From contig CAMBWJ010000092.1 in NCBI GenBank assembly GCA_945871545.1, positions 1 to 7,038 of the forward strand: a DNA stretch of 7,038 nt, read 5' to 3'. The notes under the pieces were generated by a model. That model searched no databases. It saw only the letters and a program-made list of their open reading frames with translations, and had not been told where the DNA came from. This document shows positions 1 through 6,286 of this stretch, piece after piece (position 1 is the stretch's first letter; the number at the start of each line of letters is the position of its first letter). Made by a program: the position numbers and the translations under genes. The DNA is from an uncultured Clostridia bacterium (GTDB lineage: Bacteria; Bacillota_A; Clostridia; Christensenellales; Aristaeellaceae).

Positions 1-36
1 TCTTGATGGTGGATAATCCATATCCCCGCTTTATAA

Positions 37-642
37 GCTCATTCACATAGCGCTGGCGATGCGCCAGAATTCACTTTATCAAACGCGCCGCTGAATACCA
101 CTGCCGGCCGCGCGGATATGTATCGTGGAGTTTTATGCGAGGACAATGTTCGCGGATACCGCTTCAACAAACTTTGCGTGCGTGAAAAAATCGATATTGA
201 GCCCAAATTGCGTTTCAGAACCGATCTTTTCATTCTTGAGGATCAGGTTTTCATTATGGAATATATGAAACGTATTTCTGCCTGCTGCTATCTGAGCAGC
301 AAGCTGTACGGATATTGCAATACTCCCGGGAGTGCACTGAAGCAGAAAGTGAACGACCGATAGATTACCAGCCTGTGCGCGAGAAAGCTGATCTGTCGTT
401 TCGCAGAGGAAACCGGGGATCCGATGTTGAAACAGATTGTTGTGAATCAGCTGATGCAGGCGATCGTCTATTGGTTCAAAGAAGCTGCTCTATCCGCTTC
501 TCCTTCAAAATCCCGCTGGATTCGTCAAATCATTCAGGTTTATCGCGAAGAAGGCGCGATCATTCACAGCTGTAATCCTCAGGGCTTCAATGAGCGCATT
601 TTGCTGTCGCTGCTGAAGGTAACGGCGCATTTTGTCAATTGA
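37..642 (+). pseudogene. Family 2 glycosyltransferase, C-terminal remnant interrupted by a TAG codon
   Basis: One reading frame runs from 37 to the TGA at 640-642 with a single interruption, TAG at 361-363. The translation carries the usual pattern of the C-terminal half of GT2 (EpsJ/WcaA-like) polysaccharide glycosyltransferases: VRGYRFNKL, then EDQVFIMEYMK (the acidic ED pair near the active site), then LYGYCNTPGSALKQ. The same frame continues after the TAG for about 90 codons, including a helix-rich tail, so this is one gene rather than two. The N-terminal nucleotide-sugar domain with its DxD motif is not visible: the frame is closed by TAA at 34-36, and no other frame in 1-36 gives a recognisable match. 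Base composition is clearly more AT-rich than the genes to the right, which fits a transferred and decaying surface-polysaccharide gene. Known: these enzymes build cell-surface glycans. Inferred: this copy is inactive. A sequencing error at the TAG cannot be excluded. Confidence 0.72.
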
Positions 643-720
643 TCAATTTCGCAAGAAATCGATTTTGTTATCCGCCATGTTTCATGAAAGGTATGCATTC
701 ATATCATAGCAGATCTTTTA

Positions 721-752
721 AAGCGCTCTTCCTGAGAGGGAAGGACGCTTTT
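721..752 (+). terminator. Hairpin with short T tract downstream of the glycosyltransferase remnant
   Basis: AAGCG (721-725) pairs with CGCTT (746-750). After a C/A mismatch, TCTTCC (727-732) pairs with GGAAGG (739-744) around a 6-nt loop, with one wobble pair. The + strand continues TTTTCTC. It lies about 80 nt beyond the + strand stop at 642, so it best fits an intrinsic terminator for that gene. The T tract is short, so termination may be weak. It could also act on transcripts arriving from the minus side. Confidence 0.5.
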
Positions 753-783
753 CTCATGCATGTTTTATGGGATAGACAGGCCT

Positions 784-818
784 GCCCGCAGATTCGGTTT
801 TACCGATTGTCTGCGGGC
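784..818. terminator. Strong bipartite hairpin in the convergent gap
   Basis: A perfect 9-bp stem, GCCCGCAGA (784-792) with TCTGCGGGC (810-818), encloses a second 5-bp stem, TCGGT (794-798) with ACCGA (802-806), and a TTT loop. Neither flank has a real T run (+ side GTGGTTTC, - side AGGCCTGTC), so the direction is undecided. Its place between two converging genes suggests a transcription barrier or a 3'-end stabilising structure. The role is inferred from position and folding only. Confidence 0.4.
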
Positions 819-836
819 GTGGTTTCTGACAAGATG

Positions 837-865
837 CGGGGCCGCCCTTTTGAAGGACGGCCCCG
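837..865 (-). terminator. GC-rich hairpin 16 nt after the stop of the SH3b-NlpC/P60 gene
   Basis: CGGGGCCG (837-844) pairs perfectly with CGGCCCCG (858-865). After a C/A mismatch, CCTT (846-849) pairs with AAGG (853-856) around a TTG loop. On the minus strand it begins 16 nt past the stop codon at 881-883, the usual place for an intrinsic terminator. The expected U tract is missing (the next minus-strand bases are CATCTTGTC), so it may rely on the further hairpins at 784-818 and 721-752, or serve as a 3' stability element. Confidence 0.5.
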
Positions 866-880
866 ATTGCAGTTTGCGGT

Positions 881-3511
881 TTACAGCACCCTGCGGCCCC
901 AGGAGTAGGTGCGGTTGTAGTAGCCGCTGTTCAGGGAGCTGGTGATGACCTTGCCGCCGGCGGAGGAGGCATGGATGAAGCTACCGCTGCCCAGGTAGAT
1001 GCCCACGTGGTCGCAGAGGTCTGCGTCGTCGCTGTTGGTGTTGAAGAACACCAGATCGCCCACCTTCAGATCCGAGATGGCGGAGATCTTGGTATAGCTG
1101 GAATCGTAGCCCTGGCTCTCGGAGGTGCGCTTCAGGGTGACGCCCGCAGCGTTCTTGAACACGTAGTAGGTGAAGCCGGAGCAGTCGAAGGAGTTCGGGC
1201 CGGTGGTTCCGTAGACGTAGGGCTTGCCGCTCTGGGCCTTCGCCAGGGCGATGACCTTGTTCACGGTGGCGCTGTCGGTGCTTCCGCTGTCGGGCGTGGT
1301 TGCCACGGAGCTCGCCTGCACGTAGCCATACGTGCCGCTGTCGGTCTTCAGGCGGATCCAGGTCTTGTCCGCGTTGATGGCCACGCCGGTGACCTTCGCG
1401 TTCAGGCTCAGCGTGGTGAGCACGGTGGAGCTGGTGGAGGCCTTGGAGTAGACCTTCACGCCGCTGGACTGGGCGTACAGCGTGACATTGTAGGTGTTGG
1501 GGTCGGTATCCGTCAGGCCGCTGAGCTTGCAGTAGCCTACCGTGCCGGAGCTGTTGATCACCCGCGCCCAGGTGCTGTTTACGCCGTCGCAGCTGAGGGA
1601 CTCGCCGAAGCTCATGGTGCCCAGGCTGGCGGAGGAGGTGCTGGGGGAGGCGTACACGGCCAGCGTGGTGGCGGAGATGTACACCGTCTTTTTCTTGATG
1701 TCGGTGATGCCGCTGTCGTCGCCGTCCGGCTTGGTTTCCGAAATGGACTTCGTCTGCACGTAGGCGTACTTGCCGGAGCCCAGGTTCACGCGCGCCCAGA
1801 CACTGTCCCCGGTGACGGCGATCACGGTCACGGAGTCGCCCTGGTTGATGGTCTTGCTCACCGTGGCTGTGGTCAGCGGCTTGGCGTAGAGCTTCACGCC
1901 GTTCGACTGGGCGTACATGGTAAGGTTCAGGTTGTTGGGGTTGACGCTGGTCAGGCCGCCGTACTTGCAGTAGCCCACCGCGCCGGAGCTGTTCTGGATC
2001 TTCGCCCAGCCGTCGTCCACGACCAGCAGCAGCATGCTCTCGCCGTAGGACATGGTGCCCAGGCTCTTGGAGGAGGTGCTGGGGGAGCTGTAAGCCACCA
2101 GCGTGTTTGCGGAAATGTACACCGTGCCGGTGACGCCGGGGTCGGGATCGTCCACCTCCTCGGTGGAGGCGTAGTCGGTCAGCAGGTAGCCGTAGGAGCT
2201 GCCGTTCTTCAGGCGCAGCCAGACCTTGTCAGTGGTCATGGCGACGGCGGTGTACCTGGCGTTCTGCTTGAGGGTGCCCAGCACGGTCGCCGATGTGGTG
2301 GGCTTGGCGTAGAGCTTCGCACCGGTCTCGGTGACGTAGATGGTGGTGTTCAGGGTGTTGGGATTTTCAGTTGTCAGGCCGCTGAGCTTGCAGTAGCCCA
2401 CCGCGCCGGAGCTGTTCTGGATCTTCGCCCAGCTGCCGTCCACATCCAGCAGGGTCATGCTCTCGCCATAGGACATGGTGCCCAGGTTCTTGGAGGAGGT
2501 GCTGGGAGAGCTGTAAGCCACCAGCGTGTTTGCGGAGATGTACACCGTGGAGACGAGGGGCTTTTCGGGCTCGTCGGGCTCATCGGGCTCGGATTCGGTG
2601 GTGGACAGGCTGGAGGTCTGGATATAGCCGTAGCTGCTGCCGCTCTTGACGCGCGCCCAGGCGCTGTCGGTGGTGATGGCGACGGCGGTGAAGCTGTCGT
2701 TCTGCTTGACGGTGGTCAGCACGCCTGCGGAGGTGGTGGGCTTCTTGTAGACCTTCGCGCTGGCGCTGCTGACGTAGACGCGCACGTCCAGGTTGTTCGG
2801 GTTGGTGGTAGTCAGGCCACTGAGCTTGCAGTAGCCCACCGCATTGGCGGAGTTGCGGATCTGCGCCCAGCTTCCGGAGGTGGCCAGCAGGGTCATGCTC
2901 TCGCCATAGGACATCACGCCCAGCACGCTCGAGGAGGTGCTGGCGCGCTTGTAGGCGTTGAGCGTGTTGGCGGAGATGTAGACGGTCTTGGTCGTCAGGT
3001 CGGGCGTGGTGGGTGCGTCATCGTCCACCTTGCTGGTGGAGATGTACTTCATCTGAACGTAGCCGTAGGCGGAGCCGTTCTTCAGGCGCGCCCACTCGTT
3101 GTCGCTCGTCTTGGCCACCGCCGTGTAGGAGGCGTTCTTCGAGAGCGTCATCATCACGCCGGAGGAGGTGTCGGGCTTCTTGTAGACCTTGACGTTGGAA
3201 CTGTTGATGTAGATCTTCTCGCTGTACTTGTTGGGGTTGGAGGTGCCGATGCCGCTGAGCTTGCAGTAGCCGGTAGCCCCGGCGCTGTTCTTCACGTAGG
3301 CCCAGCTGGAGTTGGTGGCCAGCAGGGTCATGCTCTCGCCGTAGGACATGGTGCCTAGCACCTTCGACGAGGTGGAGTAGGTCTTGTACACGGGCAGGGT
3401 GTTGGCGGTGACATAGACCGTCTGGCTGGCCGCCAGCGCAGACAATTCTGCCGGAATCAGACCTGCCAGCACGCAGACCAGCAGCAGCACGGCTATGAAT
3501 TTTCTTTTCAT
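881..3511 (-). CDS. Secreted multi-SH3b protein with C-terminal NlpC/P60 peptidase
   Basis: This is an 876-residue exported cell-wall hydrolase candidate. Residues 1-28 form a signal peptide (MKRK, a hydrophobic core, then an ALAA-type cleavage site). Five modules follow at about 31-159, 176-303, 322-450, 463-591 and 609-737. Each pairs a first SH3b-like half (VYISANTL..., GTMSYGES, GYCKLSG, NPN) with a second half (VYxKPxTS, WxRxKxGSxYGYVQ). Acidic Pro/Asp/Thr linkers separate the modules. Residues 748-876 are an NlpC/P60 domain with catalytic Cys777 (FDCSGF), His835 (CDHVGIYLGSG) and third residue His847 (FIHASS). Known: this family cleaves D-Glu-diamino-acid bonds in peptidoglycan stem peptides, and SH3b domains bind wall polymers. 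Inferred: a daughter-cell separation or wall-turnover enzyme. The start is fixed by GGAGG at 3521-3525, 9 nt from the ATG, and by the signal peptide beginning there. Ten half-repeats is long for this class; exact substrate and cleavage site are not visible. Confidence 0.93.
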   Translation of the reverse strand: MKRKFIAVLLLVCVLAGLIPAELSALAASQTVYVTANTLPVYKTYSTSSKVLGTMSYGESMTLLATNSSWAYVKNSAGATGYCKLSGIGTSNPNKYSEKIYINSSNVKVYKKPDTSSGVMMTLSKNASYTAVAKTSDNEWARLKNGSAYGYVQMKYISTSKVDDDAPTTPDLTTKTVYISANTLNAYKRASTSSSVLGVMSYGESMTLLATSGSWAQIRNSANAVGYCKLSGLTTTNPNNLDVRVYVSSASAKVYKKPTTSAGVLTTVKQNDSFTAVAITTDSAWARVKSGSSYGYIQTSSLSTTESEPDEPDEPEKPLVSTVYISANTLVAYSSPSTSSKNLGTMSYGESMTLLDVDGSWAKIQNSSGAVGYCKLSGLTTENPNTLNTTIYVTETGAKLYAKPTTSATVLGTLKQNARYTAVAMTTDKVWLRLKNGSSYGYLLTDYASTEEVDDPDPGVTGTVYISANTLVAYSSPSTSSKSLGTMSYGESMLLLVVDDGWAKIQNSSGAVGYCKYGGLTSVNPNNLNLTMYAQSNGVKLYAKPLTTATVSKTINQGDSVTVIAVTGDSVWARVNLGSGKYAYVQTKSISETKPDGDDSGITDIKKKTVYISATTLAVYASPSTSSASLGTMSFGESLSCDGVNSTWARVINSSGTVGYCKLSGLTDTDPNTYNVTLYAQSSGVKVYSKASTSSTVLTTLSLNAKVTGVAINADKTWIRLKTDSGTYGYVQASSVATTPDSGSTDSATVNKVIALAKAQSGKPYVYGTTGPNSFDCSGFTYYVFKNAAGVTLKRTSESQGYDSSYTKISAISDLKVGDLVFFNTNSDDADLCDHVGIYLGSGSFIHASSAGGKVITSSLNSGYYNRTYSWGRRVL
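1964..2549 (-). repeat. Near-identical intragenic DNA repeat (1964-2126 and 2387-2549)
   Basis: Two 163-bp stretches lie exactly 423 bp (141 codons) apart and differ at about 11 positions by manual comparison. They encode the first SH3b half of module 4 (residues about 463-516) and of module 3 (about 322-375). The second halves of the same modules and the linkers are much more diverged. This points to recent duplication or gene conversion of the first half between neighbouring modules, and makes the locus prone to recombination and misassembly. Confidence 0.8.
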
Positions 3512-3539
3512 CTCTATGTACCTCCAGAGCTTGATTTCA

Positions 3540-3557
3540 ATCTATATACAGATAGAT
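3540..3557 (-). promoter_or_regulatory. Short inverted repeat in the leader of the SH3b-NlpC/P60 gene
   Basis: ATCTAT (3540-3545) and ATAGAT (3552-3557) form a 6-bp AT-rich inverted repeat with a 6-nt spacer. It lies between the predicted start of transcription and the ribosome site. It could be a weak RNA hairpin or an operator; nothing in the sequence identifies a cognate regulator. Confidence 0.25.
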
Positions 3558-3575
3558 ATGGTTCTAGTTTTTTCT

Positions 3576-3604
3576 ATTGTAGTCCATTTGCGTCAAAAAG
3601 TCAA
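3576..3604 (-). promoter_or_regulatory. Near-consensus sigma-A promoter for the SH3b-NlpC/P60 gene
   Basis: On the minus strand a TTGACT -35 box (3599-3604) and a TACAAT -10 box (3576-3581) are separated by exactly 17 nt. Each box differs from consensus at one position. Transcription would start near 3569, leaving a leader of about 57 nt before the ATG at 3511, with GGAGG at 3521-3525. The surrounding AT-rich stretch contrasts with the GC-rich coding DNA. Such a strong housekeeping promoter suggests steady expression of the wall protein. Confidence 0.78.
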
Positions 3605-3642
3605 TATAAAAATGAAATACTTTTGAAATATCTGTCGTAAAA

Positions 3643-3674
3643 GCGCCGGATTTCGCGCCGGATGAAGCGCATCC
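3643..3674. repeat. Tandem 9-bp direct repeat plus small hairpin upstream of the promoter
   Basis: GCGCCGGAT occurs at 3643-3651 and again at 3655-3663, a 12-bp period. The second copy runs into a short hairpin, GGATG (3660-3664) with CATCC (3670-3674). The block lies about 40-70 nt upstream of the -35 box of the minus-strand promoter, where an activator or repressor could bind. It may equally be chance; no known binding-site family is recognised. The rest of the 3605-3761 gap shows nothing else supportable. Confidence 0.25.
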
Positions 3675-3761
3675 CCTATATACTTAGACGCAGAAATGGC
3701 GGATTATGTCAGCTTCTGTGGTGAAATATAATGTTAAATTTAGATGAAATACATAAGGAAA

Positions 3762-3802
3762 GGGACTGCCTCAAAACGTTTTCCACGTTTCGAGACAGCC
3801 CC
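3762..3802 (-). terminator. Imperfect long hairpin ending the oxidoreductase-ilvE operon
   Basis: A 17-nt left arm (3762-3778) and a 17-nt right arm (3786-3802) pair with three mismatches around a 7-nt loop. On the minus strand the hairpin is followed by TTTCCTT, a moderately U-rich tail. It starts about 97 nt past the ilvE stop (3899-3901) and ends before the promoter of the next minus-strand gene, so it fits an intrinsic terminator for the operon. It forms one side of the larger composite repeat. Confidence 0.55.
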
Positions 3803-3880
3803 ACGATTGCGATGCGGCGGGGTGAGGGCACCGGCGGGGTGAAGGCACCCCGCCCTACGATTTGTCGTTTTGAGACAGCG
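3762..3880. repeat. Composite intergenic repeat with nested inverted and direct repeats
   Basis: The outer arms are CTGCCTCAAAACG (3766-3778) and CGTTTTGAGACAG (3866-3878), complementary at 12 of 13 positions. A diverged copy of the right arm, CGTTTCGAGACAGC, sits at 3786-3799, so the left arm has two possible partners. GCCCCACGATT (3798-3808) and GCCCTACGATT (3852-3862) are direct repeats. In the middle a 17-bp unit is present twice in tandem with one mismatch (3815-3831, 3832-3848). Its second copy folds into a perfect 9-bp stem, GGCGGGGTG (3833-3841) with CACCCCGCC (3846-3854), around an AAGG loop. This regularity suggests a mobile or dispersed intergenic repeat that also supplies terminator function. 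Whether copies exist elsewhere cannot be seen here. Confidence 0.6.
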
Positions 3881-3898
3881 TCCGGGAGTTGTGCGGAA

Positions 3899-4969
3899 TC
3901 AGTCGACCTTCTTCGTCCAGCCGAAGGGATCCGCGATCTTGCCCCACTGGATGCCGGTGAGGGTATCGTAGAGCATCTGGGTGACCTCGCCGATCTTGCC
4001 CTCGTTGATGACGAAGACCTTGTCCTTGTAGGCCAGCTTGCCGATGGGGGAGACGACGGCGGCGGTGCCGCAGCCCCAGGCCTCCTCCAGGGTGCCGTTC
4101 TCCAGGGCGGCGGCCAGCTCGTCCAGGCTCAGCAGGCGCTCGGAGACCTTGTAGCCCTTGCTCTTGAGCAGCTCGATGCAGCTCTTGCGGGTGACGCCGG
4201 GCAGGATGGAGCCGGTGAGGGCAGGGGTGACGACCTCGCCTGCGATCTTGAACATGACGTTCATCGCGCCGACCTCCTCGATGTACTTGCGCTCCACGCC
4301 GTCCAGCCACAGCACCTGGCTGTAACCCTTCTGCTCGGCCTTCTCGCCGGCGCGGTTGGACGCGGCGTAGTTGCCGCCGCACTTGGCGTAGCCGGTGCCG
4401 CCGCGCACGGCGCGCACGTCGGTGTCCTCGATCATGATGCCGACGGGGTTGATGCCCTCCTTGTAGTAGCTGCCCACGGGGCCGCAGATCACGGCGAACA
4501 GGGCATGGTGCACGGCGTGCACGCCCAGGGTCTCGTCGTTGCCCAGCAGGAAGGGGCGGATGTAGAGGGAGGTGCCGTCGGAGTGGGGAACCCAGTCCGC
4601 ATCCAGCTTGACCAGCTCCTTGACGATCTGGATGAAGTCCTCTTCAGGCAGCTGGGGCAGACAGAGGCGCTCGGAGGAATTGATCATGCGGCGGGCGTTC
4701 TCCTCGGGGCGGAACAACTGGATGCTGCCGTCCGCAGTGCGATAGGCCTTCAGACCCTCGAAGATCTCGGAGCCGTAGTGCAGGCAGGTGGACGCCGGAT
4801 GGATGGAGAAGTTCGCGAAGGGAACGATGCGCGCGTCATGCCAGCCCTCGTCGGCGCTCCAGTCGATCAGCGCCATGTGGTCGCTGAAGATTTTGCCAAA
4901 GCCCAGCTGAGATTCGTCGGTGGGTTTCGCCTTGGGTGCGGTGGTTTTTTCAATGCGGATGTTCAACAT
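3899..4969 (-). CDS. ilvE: Branched-chain amino acid aminotransferase (class IV, PLP)
   Basis: This 356-residue protein has the full length and motifs of the longer bacterial and eukaryotic-type branched-chain aminotransferases. Visible are HYGSEIFEGLKAYR (about 64-77), SLYIRPF (134-140), the PLP-lysine segment GTGYAKCGGNYAAS with Lys196, EEVGAMNVMF (231-240), the phosphate-binding LTGSILPGVTR (251-261) and GTAAVVSPIG (301-310). It transfers amino groups between Leu/Ile/Val and 2-oxoglutarate in the cytoplasm, giving or consuming branched-chain 2-oxoacids. GGAGG at 4978-4982 lies 8 nt before the ATG, which fixes the start. It is the last gene of the operon, 28 nt after the gamma subunit, so its 2-oxoacid products are substrates for the enzyme encoded just upstream. 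No truncation or unusual residues were seen. Confidence 0.95.
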   Translation of the reverse strand: MLNIRIEKTTAPKAKPTDESQLGFGKIFSDHMALIDWSADEGWHDARIVPFANFSIHPASTCLHYGSEIFEGLKAYRTADGSIQLFRPEENARRMINSSERLCLPQLPEEDFIQIVKELVKLDADWVPHSDGTSLYIRPFLLGNDETLGVHAVHHALFAVICGPVGSYYKEGINPVGIMIEDTDVRAVRGGTGYAKCGGNYAASNRAGEKAEQKGYSQVLWLDGVERKYIEEVGAMNVMFKIAGEVVTPALTGSILPGVTRKSCIELLKSKGYKVSERLLSLDELAAALENGTLEEAWGCGTAAVVSPIGKLAYKDKVFVINEGKIGEVTQMLYDTLTGIQWGKIADPFGWTKKVD

Positions 4970-4997
4970 TGTCTTTTCCTCCGATCGTTAAGTGGGA

Positions 4998-5531
4998 TTA
5001 TTTGAAGTCGCGGCCAATCTGAAGTGCCTTCAGGTTGAGGTCGAACATCTCGGGGTGTTTGGCGGAGACGACCTTCTTCAGGGCGGCCTGCACGCCGTCC
5101 GCGTCGAATTCGCCCATTTCCTCAAGGATTTTGCCCGTGAGGATCATGTTGGCCAGGGTGGTCATGTCGTTCTCGACGGCAAGGCGGGTGGCGGGCACGT
5201 AGATGGCCTTCACGTCGCTGCGCTCCACCTTGCGCTCCACCAGCGTGGAGTCCACAAAGATCGTGCCGCCCGGCTGCACCGCCTGCTCGTAACGGTTCAG
5301 TGAGGGCAGGTTCATGACCATCAGCACGTCGGGGTGCTCCACGATGGGGGAGCCCACCGGCTCGTCGCCGATGATGACGGAGCAGCTGGCGGTGCCGCCG
5401 CGCATCTCCGGGCCGTAGGAGGGGAGCCAGGAGACCTCCTTGTTTTCCAGCAGGCCCTTGTAGGCCAGGAACTTGCCCGCGAACAGCAGGCCCTGTCCGC
5501 CGAAGCCCGCGATCAGATAGGAATGGGTCAT
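4998..5531 (-). CDS. 2-oxoacid:ferredoxin oxidoreductase, gamma subunit
   Basis: The 177 residues match the pyruvate/ketoisovalerate oxidoreductase gamma domain. GFGGQG comes near the N-terminus (about 9-14), followed by [27 protein letters not shown] (about 38-64) and a conserved core with [12 protein letters not shown]. Length is normal for a separate gamma chain (about 180). Known: this subunit helps bind CoA and completes the catalytic assembly of multi-subunit 2-oxoacid:ferredoxin oxidoreductases. AAGGAG at 5540-5545 lies 8 nt before the ATG and inside the end of the beta gene; only 2 nt separate the beta stop from this ATG, indicating coupled translation. Naming (korC, vorG, porG) varies between systems, so no symbol is given. 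The ilvE neighbour favours branched-chain 2-oxoacids as substrate. Confidence 0.92.
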   Translation of the reverse strand: MTHSYLIAGFGGQGLLFAGKFLAYKGLLENKEVSWLPSYGPEMRGGTASCSVIIGDEPVGSPIVEHPDVLMVMNLPSLNRYEQAVQPGGTIFVDSTLVERKVERSDVKAIYVPATRLAVENDMTTLANMILTGKILEEMGEFDADGVQAALKKVVSAKHPEMFDLNLKALQIGRDFK

Positions 5532-5533
5532 GC

Positions 5534-6286
5534 TCAGCTCTCCTTTCCGGCGCTTCTGTCCTTGTAAACGCCCAGGGGATAGTAGGGAATCATCTTTTCG
5601 TCCACCCAGGAGAGCGCCTTCACCGGCGTCATGCCCCAGTTGGTCGGGCAGGTGGAGAGCACCTCGACCAGCGAGAAGCCCTTGCCGTCCAGCTGGTTCT
5701 GGAAGGCCTTCTTGATGGCCTTCTTTGCGGCGCGGATGTTCCTGACGCTGTTGACTGCCACGCGCTCCAGATACTCGGGGCCGTCCAGCTGCGCAAGCAT
5801 CTCGCAGACCTTCACCGGATAGCCGCAGTGGTTCACGTCGCGGCCATAGGGGGAGGTCTGGGTCACCTGTCCGGGCAGGGAGGTGGGGGCCATCTGACCG
5901 CCGGTCATGCCGTAGATGGCGTTGTTGACGAAGATGACGGTGATGTTTTCGTTGCGGGCCGCGGCGTGCACGGTCTCGGCGGTGCCGATGGAGGCAAGGT
6001 CGCCGTCGCCCTGATAGGAGAACACCACGCAGTCCGGCTCGCAGCGCTTGATGCCGGTGGCGACCGCCGGTGCGCGGCCGTGGGCGGCCTCGGCCACGTC
6101 GCAGTTGAAGTAGTTGTAGGCCATGACGGAGCAGCCCACCGGAACCACGCCGATGGTCTTGCCCTCGATGCCCAGCTCATCGATGCACTCGGCCACCAGA
6201 CGGTGAATGATGCCGTGGGTGCAGCCGGGGCAGTAGTGCAGAATCGCGTCGGTCAGCGCGTGGGGCTTTTTGAATACGACGGCCAT
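5534..6286 (-). CDS. 2-oxoacid:ferredoxin oxidoreductase, TPP-binding beta subunit
   Basis: The 250 residues form the thiamine pyrophosphate-binding chain. The N-terminal YCPGCTHG (about 18-25) is typical of the beta family. The TPP/Mg2+ motif is GDGDLASIG (93-101) with [17 protein letters not shown] (120-136). [18 protein letters not shown] (213-230) is the usual C-terminal signature of the KorB/VorA-type branch. Known reaction: 2-oxoacid + CoA + oxidised ferredoxin gives acyl-CoA + CO2 + reduced ferredoxin, in the cytoplasm of anaerobes. The start is supported by GGAGG at 6296-6300, 9 nt upstream and inside the preceding gene. The alpha stop and this ATG share one base (TAATG), so translation is coupled. 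Substrate choice between 2-ketoisovalerate and 2-oxoglutarate cannot be settled by motif alone; the adjacent ilvE favours the branched-chain one. Confidence 0.93.
   Translation of the reverse strand: MAVVFKKPHALTDAILHYCPGCTHGIIHRLVAECIDELGIEGKTIGVVPVGCSVMAYNYFNCDVAEAAHGRAPAVATGIKRCEPDCVVFSYQGDGDLASIGTAETVHAAARNENITVIFVNNAIYGMTGGQMAPTSLPGQVTQTSPYGRDVNHCGYPVKVCEMLAQLDGPEYLERVAVNSVRNIRAAKKAIKKAFQNQLDGKGFSLVEVLSTCPTNWGMTPVKALSWVDEKMIPYYPLGVYKDRSAGKES

Noticed and set aside
1..36. Possible N-terminal continuation of the glycosyltransferase remnant.
   Set aside because: The remnant's frame contains stops at 4-6 and 34-36, and the other two frames give no convincing family sequence in so short a stretch.
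639..908. An 89-codon + strand frame through the convergent gap.
   Set aside because: It passes through three hairpins, has no ribosome site, and its product has no recognisable pattern.
971..3358. A 795-codon open frame on the + strand opposite the SH3b-NlpC/P60 gene.
   Set aside because: Its translation is a Gly/Val/Ala/His-rich low-complexity product with no signal peptide, domain or convincing ribosome site. It is a by-product of the repetitive GC-rich codon use of the real gene on the other strand.
1301..3421. Regular repeats that might suggest a CRISPR or minisatellite array.
   Set aside because: The spacing is about 420-440 bp, the reading frame is preserved throughout, and the repeats encode protein modules.
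3704..3732. A + strand promoter-like pair with TATAAT at 3727-3732.
   Set aside because: The -35 candidate (TTATGT) is poor, no + strand gene follows, and the region is AT-rich enough for a chance -10 match.
3731..5005. A 424-codon + strand open frame opposite ilvE.
   Set aside because: It crosses the repeat-rich gap and mirrors the ilvE codons, with an Ala/Gly/Val/His-rich product lacking any family motif. The minus-strand reading is a textbook aminotransferase.
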